IMG/VR virus record: IMGVR_UViG_3300020186_000033
Coordinates: 1 to 45,738 of that record
Length of the DNA stretch: 45,738 nucleotides
Source: a virus
Reading direction: 5' to 3' (one strand)
The position numbers and the translations under genes were made by a program. Positions 13,619 through 22,324 of the stretch are shown one piece after another. Below the pieces are notes generated by a model. It was not told the origin of the DNA and made no database searches. It saw only the letters and a program-made list of their open reading frames with translations. Positions within the stretch are counted from its first letter, which is position 1. Every line of letters starts with the position of its first letter.

Positions 13619-15629
13619 TTCCATGAATTGGGGAGCCGCTCTCGGAATCCCCAACAAGACCAGAAATGTCATGGTCGTGACCTCGTGGTCCCCGGCGGGC
13701 GCCGCGCTCTATGGCGACGACTGGTCCGCCTCCGCCGCGCGGTTCTGGCCGCCGAGCATGCGGCCGGTCGTCATCACCGATGCGGAACTCGAAAAAGATC
13801 CCGAGTTCGTCGCGTTCATGGCTCGCCACGCGCACCGGAGGATGAATCCTCATGACCATGATTATGATTTTCGTATGGATCTGGTTCGTTTCGCTCACAA
13901 GGTCTTCGCGCTGAAGGTCGCGATCGATTCGGTAGATACGGACTGGCTGATCTGGCTCGATGGCGACGTCACCACGCGCGACCGTATCACGGAGGAGTTT
14001 CTCGACTCGATCCTGTTGGAGGATCATGACGGCGTCCTGCTTTCCCGCTCCGGCACCGCGTCGGCTCCGGAATGCGGCTTCATGGCGTTCAATCTCAGGC
14101 GTGGCGGCATCGAGTTCCTGCAAGGCTTCATCAAGCTCTACACGAGCGACGCGGTGCTCCAAATGGCCGAGCACCACGACAGCCATGTTTTCATGGCGGC
14201 GGTGCTCGCGCACATGGAGGCCAAGGGCTCGAAATGGCTCGATCTGGCGCCCAGGGGCGGCGGCAAGCACGGCCTCGACGCGTTCGAGGTGAGCCCGCTG
14301 CATTCGTTCTTCACGCATCGCAAAGGTAACCGGAAGTTCACCGAGCTGCCGCCGTGCTCGAATGAGCGCATCCTGGGCATGCTGGCGGCCGGCAGGGGGG
14401 TGACCCGCATCCAGGCGAAGCCCTGTCTGTGGCCCAGGACAGCCCCGGAGGCCGGGTCCGTCGTCATCATCGAATGCGGCATGCACGGCATCGATAACAT
14501 CAGACAGACCGTTCTCAAATACGCGAACACGCTGCAAATCTATGACGGCTACTACACCGCCGATGCCCATGGGTCTCACATCGACGACACGCTTCATGGC
14601 GTCAACTCGGTGGTCAATGACCTCATCGTGTTCGACTCGATCGAAACGGCGGTCAAGGGATTCATCCATATCGCGGTTCCCGCGGGTTTCCCCAACATCC
14701 CCGTATCGATTCCGATCTTCACCCACCGCATGCTGGCGCCGATCAACAAGAGCGATGTCACCAAGCTTTCCAAGGATGCCTACAAGACGAATTTTCTGCT
14801 GCAAACGCAGAACTGCGTCAGCAACGAGGAGATCCACGCGAACATCACGGCCAACATGCTGCTGATGTCGAAATGGATCACCAACACCTATCCCCACCGC
14901 AACCGCGCCATCGTGGTCTCCGGCGGACCCAGCATTCACTTCCCCGAGACCATGGCGGAGATCCGCAGAGAGATCGCGGCCGGCGCCTATGTGCTGTGCG
15001 TCAAGCACGCGCATCAACACCTGATCGCCAGCGGCATCATCCCCTGGGGATGCGTGCTGCTCGATCCTCGCGAGCACGAGGGCACCTCAACTCATGGCCA
15101 TTCCCGTCGTGACCTCATCCCCAAGGCTCATCCCGGCGTGCGCTATTTCGTGGCGTCGATGGTCCACCCCAGCGTCACGAAGAAGCTGCTGGACAGCGGC
15201 GGCAAAATCATCGGCTGGCATGCCGCCGTAGGCGCGGACGAGAAGAAAATCCTGCCCCCGGAGCACGCCGCGATGCTGATGGGAGGCGGCACCTCGTCGG
15301 CGGGGAGGACCGTTTTGCTCGCCTGGCAATTCCTCGGCTTCGGGTCGATCGGGTTGTACGGCTTCGATTCCTGCCACCTCGATCACAGCAGTGTCGATCG
15401 CAACGCCCGCCACCAGGACGGGACGCCGAAATATGTGATGATGGATATGGCGGTTCAGGGCGCCCACAAGGAGTTCCTGACTGACCGGGATATTCTCTCC
15501 CAGGCGCAGGACTTCACCCGCTTCATGAAGGAAGCGCCATGGATTCCCTGGGACTCGCATGGCGAGGGCATGGTGGCCTTCCTGTGGGAGAACACCAAGG
15601 GCAAACTCCCCAAGATCGACTCATACTAG
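13611..15629 (+). CDS. Fusion of an N-terminal GT-like domain and a C-terminal MptE/Maf-like (DUF115) domain, 672 aa
   Basis: Residues 15-230 look like a GT-A domain with IWLDGDV (114-120) as metal site. Residues about 430-640 carry AIVVSGGPSIHF, then VLCVKHAHQHLI and LLDPREH, matching the MptE-like/DUF115 domain of motility accessory factors that attach pseudaminic or legionaminic acid-type sugars to flagellin. The middle segment is unassigned. Last gene of the block; no near gene follows (72 bp gap), so the block ends here. Attachment of a nonulosonic acid to protein is suggested by the Maf relation, but no synthase for such a sugar is present. Confidence 0.65.
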   Translation: MNDSMNWGAALGIPNKTRNVMVVTSWSPAGAALYGDDWSASAARFWPPSMRPVVITDAELEKDPEFVAFMARHAHRRMNPHDHDYDFRMDLVRFAHKVFALKVAIDSVDTDWLIWLDGDVTTRDRITEEFLDSILLEDHDGVLLSRSGTASAPECGFMAFNLRRGGIEFLQGFIKLYTSDAVLQMAEHHDSHVFMAAVLAHMEAKGSKWLDLAPRGGGKHGLDAFEVSPLHSFFTHRKGNRKFTELPPCSNERILGMLAAGRGVTRIQAKPCLWPRTAPEAGSVVIIECGMHGIDNIRQTVLKYANTLQIYDGYYTADAHGSHIDDTLHGVNSVVNDLIVFDSIETAVKGFIHIAVPAGFPNIPVSIPIFTHRMLAPINKSDVTKLSKDAYKTNFLLQTQNCVSNEEIHANITANMLLMSKWITNTYPHRNRAIVVSGGPSIHFPETMAEIRREIAAGAYVLCVKHAHQHLIASGIIPWGCVLLDPREHEGTSTHGHSRRDLIPKAHPGVRYFVASMVHPSVTKKLLDSGGKIIGWHAAVGADEKKILPPEHAAMLMGGGTSSAGRTVLLAWQFLGFGSIGLYGFDSCHLDHSSVDRNARHQDGTPKYVMMDMAVQGAHKEFLTDRDILSQAQDFTRFMKEAPWIPWDSHGEGMVAFLWENTKGKLPKIDSY

Positions 15630-15701
15630 CCGGGCGGTTCACGCGGGGCCCGGAAGGCTGTAGGCTCCGGCAGGGACTCAACTCAGGATTCGGAGTGAAG
15701 A

Positions 15702-17873
15702 ATGGTTGATTCCAGTAACTTTCGCGGCGACTCCTCAAAGATCAAGAAGCCCCGCAAGGCGCCGAAACAACTGAGCGGCATGCTCGTCAACATCGCCGAC
15801 TCCCTCCCCGAGGCCGATCTGGCGGCGATCGCGGAAATCTGCGTCGAGGATTTCGAGGCCGACCGCTCGAGCCGCGCCGAGTGGGACTCGATGCACGCCG
15901 ATTGGGTGGCGGTCTACAATCAGTGCGACGCCCCGATCAATCCGCCTTGGCAGAACTCGTCGGACGAGTCGATCGGGCTCCTGACCGAAAGCTGCAACTC
16001 ATTCCAGGCCCGCGCCTATAAGGCGTTCTTCCCCAGCCGCAACCCGATCACGGCGCTCGCGGTCGGCAAGCAGAGCCCCACGATGAGCGAGCGGGCCAAG
16101 CGCGTCGGGAAATATCTGCAATGGAGCCTGTTCACGCGCGACCAGACCTACAAGGAGGAGAAGTCGGCGATGCTCCTCCGGGTCGCCATCCACGGCTCGG
16201 ATTTCTCCAAGACCTATTTCGACCCGGTCATGAACAAGATCGTGGTCCGCCCGGTGCGCGCGCAGGACCTCTATGTGCCCTACAGCGCCGGCCCGGTGAA
16301 CATCGAGGACGTGCCGAGAAAGACCGAGCTGATCCACCTTGGTCTCAACGAGGGCCGCTGGCGGGCGAAGGCGGGATACTTCTCCGTCGTGCCGGTCCCG
16401 ATGGCGCAGGGCATCAATGCCCAACCTCAGCAACAGCAGGCCGACAGCGACGGCGGCGTCAAGCCGGGCTCGCTCTCGGACTCCGAGGACTACAGCGAGA
16501 TCGTCGAGCAGCATCGCGATCTCGACCTGGACGGCGACGGCATCGCCGCGCCCTACAAGGTGTGGGTCGACGTGACCGCGCGCGTCACGCTGCGCATCGA
16601 GGTCCGCTACGACGTCGATGATCTGGGCCGCCCCACGAATGGCAAACTGCCGATAGAGGAATACACGCATTATCGATTCCTGGTGAACCCGGACGGCTTC
16701 TACGGCTACGGCCTGGGCTTCCTGATCGGCAAGACCAACATCGCCATGAACAAGATGTTGCGTCAGTACATCGACGCCACGACGCTCGCCATCCACGGCA
16801 ACATGAGCGGTTTCATCAGCGACGAGCTCAACGTCTCCAAGGGGCCGGTGAAGCTCGAGCTGGGATCGTTCAAGACCGTCTCGGCCTCGGCGGAGCAGAT
16901 CCAAAAAGGCATCAAGACAATGGACTTCAAGCCTCCCAGCGATGGCTTGATGAAGGCGATGGGGCAGCTTGAAAACCGCGCCCAGCGCATCGGCGCCGCG
17001 ACGGACGCGCTCTCCGGGGACATCCAGAAGGTCATGCAACCGACCACGATCATGACCATGGTGGAGCAGGGCTTGATGCTGTTCACCTCGGTCCAGGAGT
17101 TCCTTCTCAACTCGTGGAGCAAGGAGCTCAACAAGGTCTACCGGCTCAACAGCCTGTATTTCCGGGGCGAGGAATGGTTCGTCGCGATCTCGCCGGCCGG
17201 CGCCGAGGAGGCCTTCGTCAAGGAGGAGGATTTCCGCGACGACATGATGATCATGCCGGTGGCCGACCCGCGCATGTCCAGCCAGCAGACCCGCATCCAG
17301 CGCGCCCAATTCCTCTATGACTTCGCGCTGAAAAACCCGCTGATCGCATCGCGGCCCGAAGTTCTCCTCAAGGTCACGCGCCGGCTGCTCGAGGAGATGG
17401 ATTTCGACTCGATCGACGAGCTCCTCCCCAAGGACGTCAAGGAGCTTCCCCCGTCGCAGCCCGACCCCAAGGTGCAGGCGATCCAGGCCAAGGCGCAGGC
17501 GGAACAGGCGAAGATGGCCGGCCAGCAGCAGAACGAGCAGCAGAAGATCGGCCTGCTCGCCCAGAAGACCAAGGTGGAGAGCGACGCCATCGTGCAGAAA
17601 TCCCAGGTCGATGCCCAGGTCGCCATGACGAAAATGGGCATCAACGAGGAAATGGCCCGGCAAAACGCCGGCCTCAAGAGCGCGAAGATGTCGAGCGACA
17701 TCGAGATGTCCCGCGCCAAGACCGCACACGAGCGGGACGCGCGGACCTCGGAACTCGCCGGCAACCACGCCTTGAGCAAGGCGGAGTCGCGCGCCGCGAT
17801 CAGGCTGGACCGTGAGAAGGCCCGCGCCGATGTCTTCACCAAGGCCATGAGCGGCGGAGCGCCGAAGAAATGA
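15702..17873 (+). CDS. Portal protein, P22-gp1-like, 723 aa
   Basis: ATG at 15702 after CGGAGTGAAG. The length is almost that of P22 gp1 (725 aa). The central wing and stem region shows the podovirus portal pattern (YTHYRFLVNPDGFYGYG, then IGAATDALSGD). The last ~150 residues are a charged, Gln/Lys/Ala-rich coiled coil (from about 580), suited to a long helical barrel inside the head. It forms the dodecameric ring through which DNA enters and leaves. The preceding 72 bp hold a weak hairpin (CCGGGC/GCCCGG) only. Confidence 0.88.
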   Translation: MVDSSNFRGDSSKIKKPRKAPKQLSGMLVNIADSLPEADLAAIAEICVEDFEADRSSRAEWDSMHADWVAVYNQCDAPINPPWQNSSDESIGLLTESCNSFQARAYKAFFPSRNPITALAVGKQSPTMSERAKRVGKYLQWSLFTRDQTYKEEKSAMLLRVAIHGSDFSKTYFDPVMNKIVVRPVRAQDLYVPYSAGPVNIEDVPRKTELIHLGLNEGRWRAKAGYFSVVPVPMAQGINAQPQQQQADSDGGVKPGSLSDSEDYSEIVEQHRDLDLDGDGIAAPYKVWVDVTARVTLRIEVRYDVDDLGRPTNGKLPIEEYTHYRFLVNPDGFYGYGLGFLIGKTNIAMNKMLRQYIDATTLAIHGNMSGFISDELNVSKGPVKLELGSFKTVSASAEQIQKGIKTMDFKPPSDGLMKAMGQLENRAQRIGAATDALSGDIQKVMQPTTIMTMVEQGLMLFTSVQEFLLNSWSKELNKVYRLNSLYFRGEEWFVAISPAGAEEAFVKEEDFRDDMMIMPVADPRMSSQQTRIQRAQFLYDFALKNPLIASRPEVLLKVTRRLLEEMDFDSIDELLPKDVKELPPSQPDPKVQAIQAKAQAEQAKMAGQQQNEQQKIGLLAQKTKVESDAIVQKSQVDAQVAMTKMGINEEMARQNAGLKSAKMSSDIEMSRAKTAHERDARTSELAGNHALSKAESRAAIRLDREKARADVFTKAMSGGAPKK

Positions 17874-18070
17874 CGCCCCTGTGGAAGGATATGGACGCCG
17901 ACGAGATCGAAATTTGGCGACGTCATCCGGCCACAAAATGGCTGCTCAAGACCGTCGCGGATGCCGAGACGGTGGGGGCCTATCGCGCGGCGACGGACAT
18001 GCTTAGTCTTGGGCGCGCCCAGGGCATGGAAGCCGCGTTCGTGCTGATCCGCCGCCACATCGAGAAGTGA
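17870..18070 (+). CDS. Hypothetical small protein, 66 aa
   Basis: Overlaps the portal stop by ATGA. Predicted mostly helical, acidic start (MTPLWKDMDADEIEIW) and basic end (IRRHIEK); no membrane segment or known motif. Its fixed place between portal and the repeat-bearing gene makes a virion assembly role possible. Confidence 0.7.
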   Translation: MTPLWKDMDADEIEIWRRHPATKWLLKTVADAETVGAYRAATDMLSLGRAQGMEAAFVLIRRHIEK

Positions 18071-19203
18071 CCTTCATGAAGCGTCGCCGCCGCAGTCGTC
18101 CCCAACAATTCGAAGCCGCGTTGGGCCGCATGATTCCGCGTGACCAAGAGAGCGAAGGCCTCGCTGCCGAGGGACGCTTTGGGGATACAGAACTGGCGCA
18201 TGTCTCCCCGCGCGAGGCGGCCATTCTCAAGGCGCTCGGCGGCTCCGGCACCCGTAATCCGCGCTCCGGCTTGCGTGAGTATTTCGGCGCTGATGACGGT
18301 GCCCACAGCGGTGGTGATTTCTCCAGTGAGACCGGGGGTATCGGCATGGGGAGAGATGACGCGAGCGCCGTCAGCGGCGGTGATTTCTCCAGTGAGCCCG
18401 GGATCGGACAATCCCCCGTGGGGACTCCTACGCCAGGCGAAGGCGATTTCTCCAGTGAGCCGGGACTCGGAACTTCTCCGGGGCTCGGCAGGGGGCCAAC
18501 TTCTCCGGTGGAAGACGGCTTCGGCGCGCAGCTCGCCGGCATGCTCGGACTCCCCACCAGCTTCTCTGGCCTGGCGGGCAAATTCGACCCGCGCACCCAG
18601 GAAGGCATGTTCAACGCGCTGACGGGGCAGGTCCCGGGCCTCGGCATGGCGAGCCGGGGCATGCTCGAGGGCACCCGGGCGCTCGGCGGCGCGATCAACT
18701 CCGGGCTCCAGTCGATGGGGATCTACGGCTCCGCTCCGGCGGAAGCGATGGATTTCGGCAATGCCGCCCGCTTCGGCGGCGACCAGTTCGCGGGTATCGA
18801 CATGGGGAGAGAGGACGCGGGCTATGACCGAGATCGCGTCGGCCGCGCGATCGGAGCGACGCCGGTCTCCAACCCCGGTCCCAAATACGGCCGCAGCGAT
18901 GCCGGCGGCGTGCCGGAGGAAATCTCGTCCTTCCTCGGACCCGGCATGAGCGACCTCCAGTCCCGCGCGCTGATCTCGACCTACGGCACGCAAGGGGTGA
19001 ACTCCGGGTTTCGATCCGACCCGGTGAAACGGTACTATGCTCGCCTCCTCAACAATGGGATCATTGATGACGACGGGAAGCCCCAGGCGCAGCCCTATAC
19101 ACTGCCGATCGAGCATCAGTATTGGCAGAGCGTCCTAGGCAAGCCCGCTTCCGACCCATCGAAGTTCGATGACATCTACGGCTCGATTTCACGCTACCTT
19201 TGA
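18067..19203 (+). CDS. Hypothetical structural-type protein with GDFSSE repeats, 378 aa
   Basis: GTG at 18067 overlaps the previous stop (GTGA); the ATG at 18076 is an alternative. Residues 83-88, 105-110 and 126-131 repeat GDFSSE, encoded by an 18 bp direct repeat, in a Gly/Pro-rich low-complexity stretch. The C-terminal half is Gly- and Ala-rich and ends in a more ordered segment (LPIEHQYWQSVLG). Composition resembles the ejection proteins downstream, but I recognise no family. Confidence 0.65.
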   Translation: MTFMKRRRRSRPQQFEAALGRMIPRDQESEGLAAEGRFGDTELAHVSPREAAILKALGGSGTRNPRSGLREYFGADDGAHSGGDFSSETGGIGMGRDDASAVSGGDFSSEPGIGQSPVGTPTPGEGDFSSEPGLGTSPGLGRGPTSPVEDGFGAQLAGMLGLPTSFSGLAGKFDPRTQEGMFNALTGQVPGLGMASRGMLEGTRALGGAINSGLQSMGIYGSAPAEAMDFGNAARFGGDQFAGIDMGREDAGYDRDRVGRAIGATPVSNPGPKYGRSDAGGVPEEISSFLGPGMSDLQSRALISTYGTQGVNSGFRSDPVKRYYARLLNNGIIDDDGKPQAQPYTLPIEHQYWQSVLGKPASDPSKFDDIYGSISRYL

Positions 19204-19212
19204 GAGGTTCAC

Positions 19213-19440
19213 ATGCGCATTCTCCTGGCTCTGCTTCTCCTGTCTTCGCCTGCCTTCGCGGCTGCCACAGCTCCCTCGCCCCCGGACCCGCCGACTCCGC
19301 ACACCGCAGACAGCGTGGGCGCCACGGCGACCGTCGCGTCGGCCCGCGCCCCCGGCGGCTACAACAACTATTGCCAGACCTGGCGCGACACGCGAGCCAA
19401 GGATCGCGCGCTGTTTCGCGCGTGTCTGGCGAACGAGTGA
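19213..19440 (+). CDS. Small exported protein, 75 aa
   Basis: ATG at 19213 after GAGAGGTTCAC. A signal peptide is clear (MRILLALLLLSSPAFA, cleavage before ATA), followed by a Pro/Thr linker and a short domain with two cysteines (NNYCQTWRD, FRACLANE) that could form a disulfide in the periplasm. Why a phage makes it between head genes is not evident; superinfection exclusion or lysis help are possible. Confidence 0.6.
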   Translation: MRILLALLLLSSPAFAAATAPSPPDPPTPHTADSVGATATVASARAPGGYNNYCQTWRDTRAKDRALFRACLANE

Positions 19441-19444
19441 CGCC

Positions 19445-19624
19445 ATGAACGCCCTCGTGAACGCCGCCCCCATGGCTGTCCGCCGCACGTTCAATGTCGA
19501 AAACCTGATCAAGTATGACCTTGGCAACGGCGCGTTTCTCTACACCAACACCAGCGCCCTGGTCGTGCGCATAATGTGGGATAGCGGAGACGGCATCATC
19601 CGCAGCGTCAACTTGGTCACTTAG
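19445..19624 (+). CDS. Hypothetical small protein, 59 aa
   Basis: ATG at 19445 after ACGAGTGACGCC, 4 bases past the upstream stop. Beta-rich sequence (TFNVENLIKYDLGNG, ALVVRIMWDSGDG) without motif or membrane segment. The coding pattern and tight spacing support a real gene. Confidence 0.55.
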   Translation: MNALVNAAPMAVRRTFNVENLIKYDLGNGAFLYTNTSALVVRIMWDSGDGIIRSVNLVT

Positions 19625-19669
19625 CGAGATCCGTCCGAGCGCCTCACTCGGATGGCCAGGAGGAGCAGA

Positions 19670-19948
19670 ATGCGTTTGATCCCCCTCGTCGCGTTCTGCT
19701 CCTCCGTTCTCTTCTTGACGGCTGCGTCTGCCCAGCAAATCCCGTGTGGCCCATACATGGATCTCCTACGTTGGCTCGAGGAGAAATACGGCGAGAAGCC
19801 GATCGCCACGGCGATGACCAATGGCGGCGCGAGACTTGAAATCGTGGTTTCCTCCTCCGGCTCCTGGTCGATCCTCTCCATTCGATCCGATGGCCTCGCG
19901 TGTCTTGTCGCCAACGGCTCCCGCTGGACGGCCCCTCCGGGGGCCTGA
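19670..19948 (+). CDS. Small exported protein, 92 aa
   Basis: The ATG at 19670 is preferred to that at 19652 because CAGGAGGAGCAGA lies directly before it and the product then starts with a clean signal peptide (MRLIPLVAFCSSVL, cleavage after ASA). The mature part has two cysteines (QIPCGPY, GLACLVANG) around a YGEKP segment, a pattern common in small secreted phage and proteobacterial proteins of unknown function. A short GC hairpin (GGCCCC/GGGGCC) overlaps its 3' end. Confidence 0.6.
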   Translation: MRLIPLVAFCSSVLFLTAASAQQIPCGPYMDLLRWLEEKYGEKPIATAMTNGGARLEIVVSSSGSWSILSIRSDGLACLVANGSRWTAPPGA

Positions 19949-20017
19949 CCCTCCCCCCTTCCGCCGCTTCTGAAAACCAATAGGCTTCCCTTAGGGAATC
20001 ACTCCCCAGAGGAAGTC

Positions 20018-20341
20018 ATGGCGAAGAGGCTCACTCCGCTTTTTGCGCGGATCACAGTGCAGGTTGACACCGCACAGCAGACCATCACCCAAAAGTACGC
20101 GGCCTTGCGGAAAGTTGGGTTTTCAGTTCCAGCGATCGTCGAACAGAAGCAGATCCCGGATGAGGGGACCATCGTCGGCGTCGGCGCGGACTGCGCCATC
20201 GTCAAGCTCGGCGACCGGGTGCTGTTCGGCAAATGGGCAGCGAAGGAGATCGGTTTTGCGCCTGGCCACTTCGTTATGATGGAGGAGGACGTCATCGGCC
20301 TGATCACCGGCTCTGACGATGCCGCCGAAAAGGTGGCGTGA
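20018..20341 (+). CDS. GroES-like co-chaperonin, 107 aa
   Basis: EGTIVGVG, LGDRVLFGKWAAKEI and MMEEDVIGLI reproduce the GroES/Cpn10 beta-barrel signature, and the length is that of GroES. The segment KVGFSVPAIVE lies where the mobile loop that binds GroEL would be. As with T4 gp31, it probably replaces host GroES to fold the capsid protein, and its place just before the scaffold and capsid genes fits. ATG at 20018 after CCAGAGGAAGTC. It overlaps the scaffold start by one base. Confidence 0.75.
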   Translation: MAKRLTPLFARITVQVDTAQQTITQKYAALRKVGFSVPAIVEQKQIPDEGTIVGVGADCAIVKLGDRVLFGKWAAKEIGFAPGHFVMMEEDVIGLITGSDDAAEKVA

Positions 20342-21270
20342 TGGCTACCGAGAGAATGACGAATCGCGTCGAGATCGATGACGACGATGTTCCCCCGGCC
20401 CCAGCGCCCATCGCGACCAAAGAGCCGTCTAAGGAGCCCGTCAAGACCAAGGAGCCTGATGGCGCCGACTTCGTCGAGATCGAAGACCCGCAAATCCTCG
20501 CCAGGTTCAAGCGTCTGTACCGCCACACCAAGGAGGCCAATGAGCGCTCCGAAAAGGTGGAACGGCAGCTCGGGATGCTCGGGGACCAGAACCGGAGGCT
20601 CGCCGAGGCGATCGGCAAACTGACATCGGCACACCAGGACAAGACGACCCGGGACGAGTTGGCCGCCTTGCGAGAGGAAGCCAATACGGCGCTCGCAACC
20701 GGCGACACCAAGGCGTTCACCGAGGTCAACGAGCGCCTCAACGAGATCAAGATCGAGGCCAAGAAGGCCGATGCGGAGGCCAAGGTCGAGCCGGTGCCGG
20801 AGTCCCTGGTCACGGACACGGAGTTGCGAATCCTCGCCCGCTGGCAGCATGAACTCGACGATGACGACAAGCCGGTGCGGCCATGGGCGCATCGGGATCA
20901 TGCCGAGTTCGCGGCCACCCAGGAGTTGATCCGCAAGATTTCAGCGCGCCAGGACATGGAGGGCGCGACGGTGCGCGAGATTCTCGCCGAGGTCGACAAG
21001 CGCATGAAGCGCATCGCCAAGGAGGATGCCTCCGACGACGGAGACGAGACTCCCGTGCGTCGCGCGTTCTCCTCTCCCCAAGGCAGGCCATCGCCGCGCG
21101 CGGCCGGACCCCAGGCTCTCACCGCCCAGGAGAAGGAGATCGCCGAGCGGATGTTCACCGGTGTCGGGCGCTATTCGGTCTCGAAAACTGCCAAGGACGC
21201 GCATGCGGAATACCTGAAGCAGAAGACTGCCCTCGGTGTCGCGGGTAGGGGCATTGCGGTGGAGGACTGA
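20341..21270 (+). CDS. Scaffolding protein, 309 aa
   Basis: Position between the portal and capsid genes and composition (very acidic N-terminus, long charged coiled coil from about 50 to 160, Lys/Arg-rich C-terminus) are typical of internal scaffolds of podoviruses. The ATG at 20341 follows AAAAGGTGGCGTG; a GTG directly before it is possible. It would shape the procapsid and leave before packaging. Sequence alone gives no enzymatic motif. Confidence 0.65.
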   Translation: MATERMTNRVEIDDDDVPPAPAPIATKEPSKEPVKTKEPDGADFVEIEDPQILARFKRLYRHTKEANERSEKVERQLGMLGDQNRRLAEAIGKLTSAHQDKTTRDELAALREEANTALATGDTKAFTEVNERLNEIKIEAKKADAEAKVEPVPESLVTDTELRILARWQHELDDDDKPVRPWAHRDHAEFAATQELIRKISARQDMEGATVREILAEVDKRMKRIAKEDASDDGDETPVRRAFSSPQGRPSPRAAGPQALTAQEKEIAERMFTGVGRYSVSKTAKDAHAEYLKQKTALGVAGRGIAVED

Positions 21271-21271
21271 A

Positions 21272-21709
21272 ATGATAGCATCGGATTTGGACGCCGGAGA
21301 GCAGCCGACCGAGAAGAAGGCGAAGAAAGTCGCAAAGGGCACCCGGAGTTGGAAGCCCGCCGCACCCCTCGCCATCAAGAGCAGAGATCCGAATTATCGG
21401 ATCAAGTGGGTCCACACGGACGCCGCGAACGTGCTCCGCAAGAAGGCAGAGGGATGGGCGATGGCGGATACTGGCGATGCCAGACACGCTCGCCCCGGCT
21501 CTGTCGAGAGTGGCGCTGGAGACGGCGGCTCGATCACGGAATTTAGGGACATGGTGCTCATGAAGATGCCGGAGAGCATGGCGCGTGAGCGGGATGCCTA
21601 TTACCAGAACCGCGCCAACGAGCAGCTCATGGGCGTCAAGGATCGGGACAAGAAGAAGATTCGGGCCGCCACCGGAGTCCTGGTGGATGGCGAAATCACC
21701 ATTGAATAA
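21272..21709 (+). CDS. Conserved head-region protein, 145 aa
   Basis: ATG at 21272 after GGAGGACTGAA. Lys-rich N-terminus, then DPNYRIKWVHTD and a C-terminal helical part (EFRDMVLMKMPESMARERD). Similar short proteins lie between scaffold and capsid genes in related phages, but the role is unknown. It has no membrane segment. Confidence 0.6.
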   Translation: MIASDLDAGEQPTEKKAKKVAKGTRSWKPAAPLAIKSRDPNYRIKWVHTDAANVLRKKAEGWAMADTGDARHARPGSVESGAGDGGSITEFRDMVLMKMPESMARERDAYYQNRANEQLMGVKDRDKKKIRAATGVLVDGEITIE

Positions 21710-21721
21710 GGGAGCGCTCCA

Positions 21722-22309
21722 ATGACGGACGCACCATTCGGCTTCCAAGCCATTCGCAATCTTCACGGAGGTCAGCCCCGCGCCCGCGTCTATCGCGTCA
21801 CGGCGACCGGCAACCAGACTGGAATCGCGGTCGGCGATCCCGTCGAACTCAACGGCGCCGGCCTCGGCATCGCCAGGCTCAGCGCGGGGTCGATCGCCAC
21901 CCGTCGATGCCTTGGAGTTATCTCCGATCTTTACAACGACTCCGGGCGACCCCTTACCTTCACGCAGCCGACAAACGGGCCATTCCTGCCCGCAGCGGTG
22001 GCGGGATGGGCGACGGTCTACGACAGCCAGGCTACTACATTTATGGTCCAGTGCGACGCTTCGGCGGCTGAGACGATGGTGGGCAAGTACGTCTCCCTCA
22101 CCGGCAACGCCATCAACACGGCGGCCGGAACATCCCAGATGATGGTCAAGGTGGCTTCCGCCGACACCAGCATCAAGGCGTTCCAGGTCATCGGTATCTC
22201 CCCGACTGAGCGTCAGGGTCTCGGCTCGTATGCCCTGGCCTCGGCGTGGGGCAACGCGGGTATCGATGTCGAAGTGCGCATTGCGCTTCACGCCTTTACC
22301 AGCTCGTAA
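21722..22309 (+). CDS. Head decoration or stabilisation protein, 195 aa
   Basis: Begins APFGFQAIRNLHGG and RARVYRVTATGN, with GIAVGDPVELNG: the pattern of the minor head protein encoded directly before the capsid protein in many podoviruses. All-beta composition, no signal peptide. ATG at 21722 after GGGAGCGCTCCA. It probably sits on the capsid surface. Confidence 0.65.
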   Translation: MTDAPFGFQAIRNLHGGQPRARVYRVTATGNQTGIAVGDPVELNGAGLGIARLSAGSIATRRCLGVISDLYNDSGRPLTFTQPTNGPFLPAAVAGWATVYDSQATTFMVQCDASAAETMVGKYVSLTGNAINTAAGTSQMMVKVASADTSIKAFQVIGISPTERQGLGSYALASAWGNAGIDVEVRIALHAFTSS

Positions 22310-22324
22310 GGGAGGAATTTCCCC

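Noticed and set aside
9225-15629. DNA base hypermodification system (oxygenase plus glycosyltransferases)
   Set aside because: The oxygenase looks prolyl-hydroxylase-like rather than TET/JBP-like, and epimerase, O-methyltransferases and a Maf-like protein fit a surface or protein glycan better; not fully excluded.
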